From SG8-39 sp041558415 (GTDB lineage: Bacteria > Pseudomonadota > Gammaproteobacteria > Burkholderiales > SG8-39), in NCBI GenBank assembly GCA_041558415.1, contig JBFFEY010000002.1:1-64000 (forward strand): a stretch of 64,000 bases of DNA, read 5' to 3'. Shown in pieces: positions 59,945 to 64,000 of the stretch. The notes beneath the pieces are model-generated. The model ran no database searches, was not told the DNA's origin, and worked only from the letters and a program-made list of their open reading frames with translations. Numbering within the stretch: position 1 is the stretch's first letter; every line of letters begins with the position of its first letter. Both the position numbers and the translations under genes were made by a program.

Positions 59945-61222
59945 TCATTCGCCCTCGTAAACGACCTTGCCCGCAACGATGGTCGCGTGCACGCGGCCGG
60001 ACAGCTCGTAGCCGAGAAACGGCGTGTTTTTGCCCTGGCTCTTCAAGAACTCCGGCGTGATGCGCACCGGCGCTTCCGGGTCGAACACCACCAGATCGCC
60101 CGGCGCGCCCACTTCGATGCGGCCGCTGTGCACGCCGAGGATGCCTGCCGGCGCGCAGCTGATCGGCGCGAGCGTCTGGGCAAGCGACCGCTTCTTCATT
60201 GCGCCCCAGCGCAGCATGAGCGGCAACAGCAGCTCGAGCCCGGTCGCGCCCGGCGCCGCTTCCGCGAACGGCTGGTGCTTCTCGTCCTCGTCGACCGGCG
60301 TGTGATCCGAGCACACACAGTCGATCGTGCCGTCGGCAACGCCCTCTGACAGCGCATCGCGGTCGCGCTGCGCGCGCAGCGGCGGATCGAGACGGCAGTG
60401 CGAATCGAAATACCCCAGGTCGACGTCACAGAGGTGCAGGTGATGCACCCCGACATCGCAGCTCACCGGCAAGCCTTCGCGCTTCGCGGCGCGCACCATC
60501 GACACCCCGGCCTCGCTCGACAGGCGGCACAGATGCACCCGGGTACCAGTGGCGCGCACCAGTTCGAGGATCGTGCCGATCGCGATCGTCTCCGCGAACG
60601 ACGGAATGCCCGGCAGGCCGAGCCGCGTCGCGACCTCGCCGTCGTGTGCGACGCCGCCACGCGACAGCCATGGCTCCGCCGGTCGCAACCACACGGCAAA
60701 ACCAAAGCTGGCGGCGTACTGCAGCGCGCGCCACAGCATCTGCGTGTCCTGCAGCGCAATGTTGGCCTGCGAGAACGCAACGCAGCCGGACTCCGCCAAC
60801 TCGGCCATTTCGGTCAGGGTATCGCCCTGCAGCTTCACGGTCAGCGCGCCGACGGGATAGAGACGCGCGCGTGCCAGCGCGCGCGCGCGCCGTCGCAGCA
60901 TGTCCACCAGCCCGGGTTCGTCGAGCGGCGGGTCGGTGTCGGGCGGACAGGCCAGGCTCGTGACGCCGCCCGCCACGGCCGCCTCCATTTCCGACTCGAG
61001 CGTCGCCTTGTACTCCTCTCCCGGCTCGCGCAGCCGCGCCGCGACGTCGATCAGCCCAGGCGCGACGACCAACCCCGACGCATCGAGCGTACGTTCGACG
61101 CGCGCCGCGCGCGCGTCGGCGTCGAGCGCAGCGATCCGCCCGCGCTCGATGAGGACGTCACCCGCTGCGTCGCGCCCGCTGGCGGGGTCGACCAAGCGCG
61201 CGTTGATGACGCGCAGGCTCAT
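59945..61222 (-). CDS. pyrC': Dihydroorotase-like protein lacking HxH metal ligands (PyrC')
   Basis: 425 aa from the ATG at 61222. Clear dihydroorotase fold, but where active enzymes have DxHxHxR this has DVAARLR (Asp59 to Arg65), so both metal histidines are replaced (Ala61, Arg63). The usual DHAPH loop reads SDHTPV, keeping the Asp but not the second His. It overlaps the pyrB stop by 4 bases. In Pseudomonas the same arrangement gives an inactive dihydroorotase that is a structural partner needed by aspartate transcarbamoylase. A separate active dihydroorotase must be elsewhere. Confidence 0.9.
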   Translation of the reverse strand: MSLRVINARLVDPASGRDAAGDVLIERGRIAALDADARAARVERTLDASGLVVAPGLIDVAARLREPGEEYKATLESEMEAAVAGGVTSLACPPDTDPPLDEPGLVDMLRRRARALARARLYPVGALTVKLQGDTLTEMAELAESGCVAFSQANIALQDTQMLWRALQYAASFGFAVWLRPAEPWLSRGGVAHDGEVATRLGLPGIPSFAETIAIGTILELVRATGTRVHLCRLSSEAGVSMVRAAKREGLPVSCDVGVHHLHLCDVDLGYFDSHCRLDPPLRAQRDRDALSEGVADGTIDCVCSDHTPVDEDEKHQPFAEAAPGATGLELLLPLMLRWGAMKKRSLAQTLAPISCAPAGILGVHSGRIEVGAPGDLVVFDPEAPVRITPEFLKSQGKNTPFLGYELSGRVHATIVAGKVVYEGE

Positions 61223-62175
61223 GCCGAGGTCCCTGCCACCATGCTCATCACCGCCATGCGCACCGCAATACCGAAGGTCACCTGCGGCAGGATCACCGAG
61301 TGCGGCCCGTCGGCGACGCTGGAATCGATCTCCACGCCGCGGTTCATCGGGCCGGGATGCATGACGATCGCATCTGGCGCAGCGAGCGCGAGCTTGTCGG
61401 CGGTCAACCCGTAATGCTTGAAAAACTCTTGCGCAGAGGGCAGCAGCGCACCGCGCATGCGCTCGCTCTGCAGGCGCAGCATGACGACCGCGTCGCAACC
61501 CTTCAGCCCTTCGCGCATGTTGCGGTAGACGTGCACACCGAGCGCCTCGACCCCCGTCGGCATGAGCGTCTCCGGGCCGATCACCCGAACCTCCGGCGTA
61601 CCGAGCGTCGTGAGGCCGTGGATCAGCGAGCGTGCGACGCGCGAATGCAGCACGTCGCCGACGATCGCCACCGTCAATCGGGTGAAATCCTTCTTGTAGT
61701 GGCGCAGGGTGTAGAGATCGAGCAGTCCCTGCGTGGGGTGCGCATGACGGCCATCGCCCGCATTGACGACGTGCTCATGCGGCTTGACGTGCCGCGCGAT
61801 CAGGAACGGCGCCCCGGATGAGGCGTGCCGCACGACGAAGATATCGGCCTGCATGGCCGACAGGTTGGCAACCGTGTCGAGCAGCGACTCGCCCTTGGTC
61901 TGCGAGCTGGCCGCGATGTTCAGGTTGATCACGTCCGCCGACAGGCGCTTGGCCGCGATCTCGAACGTCGTGCGCGTGCGCGTCGAGGGCTCGAAGAACA
62001 GGTTGAATACGCTCTTTCCGCGCAGCAGCGGCACCTTCTTCACCTCGCGCTCAGTCACGCCGACGAAGGAGTCGGCCGTGGAGAGCACGCGCTCGATCAC
62101 TTCGCGCGGCAGCCCCTCGATCGACAGCAGGTGCTGCAGCTCGCCGTTCTTGTTGAGTTGCGGGTTACGTTGCAT
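61219..62175 (-). CDS. pyrB: Aspartate carbamoyltransferase catalytic subunit
   Basis: 318 aa from the ATG at 62175. Joins carbamoyl phosphate and aspartate. Carbamoyl-phosphate loop FFEPSTRTRTTFEIAAKRL, second site HPTQGLLDLYTL, and HPGPMNRGVEI; the N-terminal extension MQRNPQLNKNGELQHLLSIE is usual for the PyrC'-linked class. Overlaps pyrR by 11 bases. Confidence 0.96.
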   Translation of the reverse strand: MQRNPQLNKNGELQHLLSIEGLPREVIERVLSTADSFVGVTEREVKKVPLLRGKSVFNLFFEPSTRTRTTFEIAAKRLSADVINLNIAASSQTKGESLLDTVANLSAMQADIFVVRHASSGAPFLIARHVKPHEHVVNAGDGRHAHPTQGLLDLYTLRHYKKDFTRLTVAIVGDVLHSRVARSLIHGLTTLGTPEVRVIGPETLMPTGVEALGVHVYRNMREGLKGCDAVVMLRLQSERMRGALLPSAQEFFKHYGLTADKLALAAPDAIVMHPGPMNRGVEIDSSVADGPHSVILPQVTFGIAVRMAVMSMVAGTSA

Positions 62176-62665
62176 GCTCGAGTTGGAGCGAGAGACGACC
62201 GTCCTCAGCACGGCGCAGCCGCAGGCGGGCGCCGGCCGGGACCTCGACGCGCGCGCCGCAGTACTGCGCGCAGATCGGCAGTTGACGGCCGCCCCGGTCG
62301 GCGAGCACCGCGAGGAAAATGCGTGCCGGCCGACCATAGTCGAACAGCTCGTTCATCGCCGCGCGCACGGTGCGACCCGTATAGAGCACGTCGTCGACCA
62401 GCAGCAGGTCGCGACCCTCGATCGAGAACGGGATCTTGCTGCGCTTCGGGTCGCGCGCGAGGCCCTGCTGGTGGTAATCGTCGCGATAAAAGGCGATGTC
62501 GAGCGTACCGAGCGGCTCGGCAATGCCAAGCAGTTCGTGCAGGCGCTCGGCCAGCCACACGCCACCGGTGTACAGGCCGATCATCGCGGTGTTCGGCGTC
62601 AGTTCCGGCCGAATCGCGTCCGCGAGCTGCAGGCATAGCTGCTCGGCGTCGGGCAGCGCGTTCAC
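62165..62665 (-). CDS. pyrR: PyrR bifunctional pyrimidine regulator / uracil phosphoribosyltransferase
   Basis: 166 aa. PRPP-binding motif LLLVDDVLYTGRTV at residues 87-100. YTGGVWLAERLHELLG and DIAFYRDDYHQQGL match PyrR. In Gram-positives it attenuates pyr mRNA; in proteobacteria the RNA-binding role is less clear and I found no PyrR-binding loop near the operon start. Overlaps yqgF by 4 bases. Confidence 0.93.
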   Translation of the reverse strand: MNALPDAEQLCLQLADAIRPELTPNTAMIGLYTGGVWLAERLHELLGIAEPLGTLDIAFYRDDYHQQGLARDPKRSKIPFSIEGRDLLLVDDVLYTGRTVRAAMNELFDYGRPARIFLAVLADRGGRQLPICAQYCGARVEVPAGARLRLRRAEDGRLSLQLEHAT

Positions 62666-63144
62666 GCAGCGGCCTCCGCGAAGTACTGCTCGAGCAGGAG
62701 CTGTGCGGCGTGCGCGTCGAGCGCTTTCACGCGCGCCGACTCGATGGCACGCCGCGCGCCGGCAGCCGCGCGCAGGCGAGCCTCTGCCTCGACCGAGCTG
62801 TAGCTTTCGTCTACGCGGGCGACCGGCAAACCGAAGCGGCCCGCGAGCTGGCGGGCGAAGCGTTCAGCCCGCGCCGCGAGCGGATGCGGGCTTTCGTCGT
62901 CGCGCCGGGGAACGCCGACCACCAGCGCATCGGGCTTCCAGTGCGCCATCAGGCGCCCGATCTCGGCGAAGCGCGCCGCGCCTTCCGTGCGAATCACCGC
63001 GAGCGGGTGTGCGTGTCGGGTTTCCAGGTCGCCGACGGCGACCCCGACACGGCGCGTACCGAAGTCGAATGCGAGTACCGTGCCGCGCGGCGGGAAAGCG
63101 GGTCGGACGGTGGCGGCGCGGGGATCTGCGGCTGAACGCGACAT
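62662..63144 (-). CDS. yqgF: YqgF/RuvX family pre-16S rRNA nuclease
   Basis: 160 aa from the ATG at 63144; an ATG at 63159 is also possible and would overlap yqgE. RNase H-like fold with VLAFDFGTRRVGVAVG (metal Asp), VVGVPRRDDESPHP and VDESYSSVEAEARL. Trims the 5' end of 16S rRNA. Follows yqgE. Confidence 0.92.
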   Translation of the reverse strand: MSRSAADPRAATVRPAFPPRGTVLAFDFGTRRVGVAVGDLETRHAHPLAVIRTEGAARFAEIGRLMAHWKPDALVVGVPRRDDESPHPLAARAERFARQLAGRFGLPVARVDESYSSVEAEARLRAAAGARRAIESARVKALDAHAAQLLLEQYFAEAAA

Positions 63145-63151
63145 CGCGCGC

Positions 63152-63712
63152 TCAGGCATGTCCCGCTTCTTCGGACAGGCGCGCAAAATCGAGGCCGAGC
63201 AGCTCCATCGCTGCCGGCAGGCGCTCCTCGGCCGGAAGATCGAAGATGATCGCGTCGCGCGCCTCGACGGTGAGCCAGGCGTTCTGCGAGATCTCGTGCT
63301 CGAGCTGCCCGGGGGACCAGCCGGCGTAGCCGAGGGTGACGATCATGCGTCGCGGTCCCTCGCCGCGTCCCACCGCCTCGAGAATATCTTTTGAGGTGGT
63401 CAGCCCGATCGCCTCGCGCACCCGCAGCGTCGATTGCCAGTCGCCCGGCGGTGCGTGCAGCACGAAGCCCCGGTCGGTCTGCACCGGACCGCCAAAATAC
63501 ACCGGCGCGTCGGCCAGCTCACGCTGCTCCAGGCCGAGCGACAGCCGCTCGAACAGCGCCTGCAAGGTGAAATCGATGGGCCGGTTGACCACCAGCCCGA
63601 GCGCGCCCTGCTCGTTGTGTTCGCAGAGGAATGTCAGCGTCCTCGCGAAATATGGATCGACCATGTTCGGCATGGCGATCAGGAAGTGATTCGTCAGGTT
63701 GATCGAGGACAT
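63152..63712 (-). CDS. yqgE: YqgE/AlgH family protein
   Basis: 186 aa from the ATG at 63712. NLTNHFLIAMPNMVDPYFAR is the family start; GALGLVVNRPID, YFGGPVQTDRGFVLH and LGYAGWSPGQLEHEI are its blocks. First gene of the long minus-strand run to lipA. AlgH-type proteins influence expression of virulence or alginate genes in some hosts, but their mechanism is unsettled. Confidence 0.93.
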   Translation of the reverse strand: MSSINLTNHFLIAMPNMVDPYFARTLTFLCEHNEQGALGLVVNRPIDFTLQALFERLSLGLEQRELADAPVYFGGPVQTDRGFVLHAPPGDWQSTLRVREAIGLTTSKDILEAVGRGEGPRRMIVTLGYAGWSPGQLEHEISQNAWLTVEARDAIIFDLPAEERLPAAMELLGLDFARLSEEAGHA

Positions 63713-63738
63713 GCGCCCGGCTATTTTACCCCTTCCCC

Positions 63739-63750
63739 CTGTCAAGACAG
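63739..63750. promoter_or_regulatory. Short palindrome between yqgE and the photolyase gene
   Basis: CTGTC-AA-GACAG in the 50-base divergent spacer. It could be an operator shared by both genes. Spacing does not fit a LexA box. TAAAAT on the minus strand at about 63728-63723 might be the -10 for yqgE. Confidence 0.25.
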
Positions 63751-63762
63751 CACCCTTCCCCC

Positions 63763-64000
63763 ATGGTTCCTTCCGCTGGGCGTCTCGTGTGGTTTCGTCG
63801 CGACCTGCGCGCCAACGATCATGCCGCACTGCATGCCGCGCTGCGCGCCGGCGGGCCGGTGCATTGCGTGTTCGTCTTCGACACCGAGATCCTGGATGCG
63901 CTCGAGAACCCAGCCGACCGGCGGGTCGAATTCATCTGGGAAAGCGTCAGAGCGCTGAAGGCCGAGCTCGAGGCGCTCGGCGGGGGGCTGCACGTGCTGC
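63763..64000 (+). CDS. phrB: Deoxyribodipyrimidine photolyase, 5' part only
   Basis: First 79 codons, cut by the window end. RLVWFRRDLRANDHAALHAA is the photolyase N-terminal antenna-domain start, followed by VFVFDTEILDALENPADRRV. It repairs UV-made pyrimidine dimers using blue light. Divergent from yqgE. Whether the full protein is a class I CPD enzyme or a related cryptochrome cannot be decided from this part. Confidence 0.88.
   Translation, partial: MVPSAGRLVWFRRDLRANDHAALHAALRAGGPVHCVFVFDTEILDALENPADRRVEFIWESVRALKAELEALGGGLHVL

Noticed and set aside
63739..63750. LexA box before the photolyase gene
   Set aside because: The palindrome CTGTC-AA-GACAG has only four bases between CTGT and ACAG, not the eight of a LexA site.
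63713..63762. PyrR-type attenuator at the start of the yqgE-pyr operon
   Set aside because: The 50-base spacer is too short for antiterminator, binding loop and terminator, and no such structure is seen before pyrR or pyrB.
1..64000. CRISPR arrays, insertion sequences, tRNA or rRNA genes
   Set aside because: No regularly spaced repeats, transposase motifs, long terminal inverted repeats, cloverleaf with T-loop GTTCGANTC, or rRNA core sequence noticed on reading both strands; a tRNA or repeat search would settle it.

Overview
The window is a GC-rich, gene-dense stretch of what looks like a betaproteobacterial chromosome. The call rests on gene content and order: homoserine O-acetyltransferase (metX) with metW, a regulatory PTS with HPr and EI but no sugar permease, gatCAB followed by mreBCD-mrdA-rodA, a ubiE/ubiJ/ubiB ubiquinone cluster, a BPSS1780-type membrane protein, thrB next to a DUF2782 gene and polA, and yqgE-yqgF-pyrR-pyrB. 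The exact order or genus cannot be fixed from sequence alone. Almost everything is housekeeping. There is no prophage, IS element, CRISPR array, tRNA or rRNA that I can see, and after choosing gene starts no gene-free gap exceeds 300 bases.

Layout: 0-4 kb, a membrane-anchored cytochrome c, glutathione synthetase and the soluble PTS genes; 4-7.2 kb, a class III CoA-transferase and a SAM-II riboswitch controlling metX-metW; 7.2-12 kb (minus strand), a Mla/Mce-type lipid transporter and an AmpG-like permease; 12-18 kb, a small LETM1-like protein, xthA, pyrE, a DUF4124 protein and gatCAB; 18-23.6 kb, the rod-shape operon mreB-mreC-mreD-mrdA-rodA; 23.6-27 kb, isocitrate lyase and isocitrate dehydrogenase kinase/phosphatase; 27-31.5 kb, yggS-proC-yggT facing away from pilT-pilU; 31.5-37 kb, nitronate monooxygenase, an RlmL-like methyltransferase, hemJ, an ABC-2 exporter, a hydrolase, a thin ferredoxin and a VanZ-like protein; 38-43 kb, a Na+/solute symporter and the ubiquinone genes; 43-45.4 kb, phoB-phoR; 45-49 kb, a PilZ-like protein, a HIT protein, a decayed FAD oxidase and a membrane protein; 49-55 kb, thrB, DUF2782, a LOG-like protein, polA and DUF4197; 55-63.7 kb, one long minus-strand run yqgE-yqgF-pyrR-pyrB-pyrC'-rlpA-dacA-dat-ybeD-lipB-lipA; then the first 238 bases of a photolyase gene.

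The points most worth a second look are: (1) a complete SAM-II pseudoknot aptamer before metX, one strand of which is perfectly complementary over 12 nt to the loop and inner stem of a downstream terminator; (2) a dihydroorotase-like protein fused into the pyr operon that has lost the HxH metal ligands (pyrC'); (3) two gene remnants, a yggU (DUF167) gene cut off about 29 codons in, right against the end of aceK, and a large FAD-linked oxidase reduced to three out-of-frame pieces; (4) the usual rodA-rlpA-dacA-lipBA neighbourhood split into two blocks 36 kb apart, with rlpA now abutting the pyr genes; (5) polA and a LOG-like gene starting back to back with one base between their start codons. 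I saw no wholly new multi-gene system.
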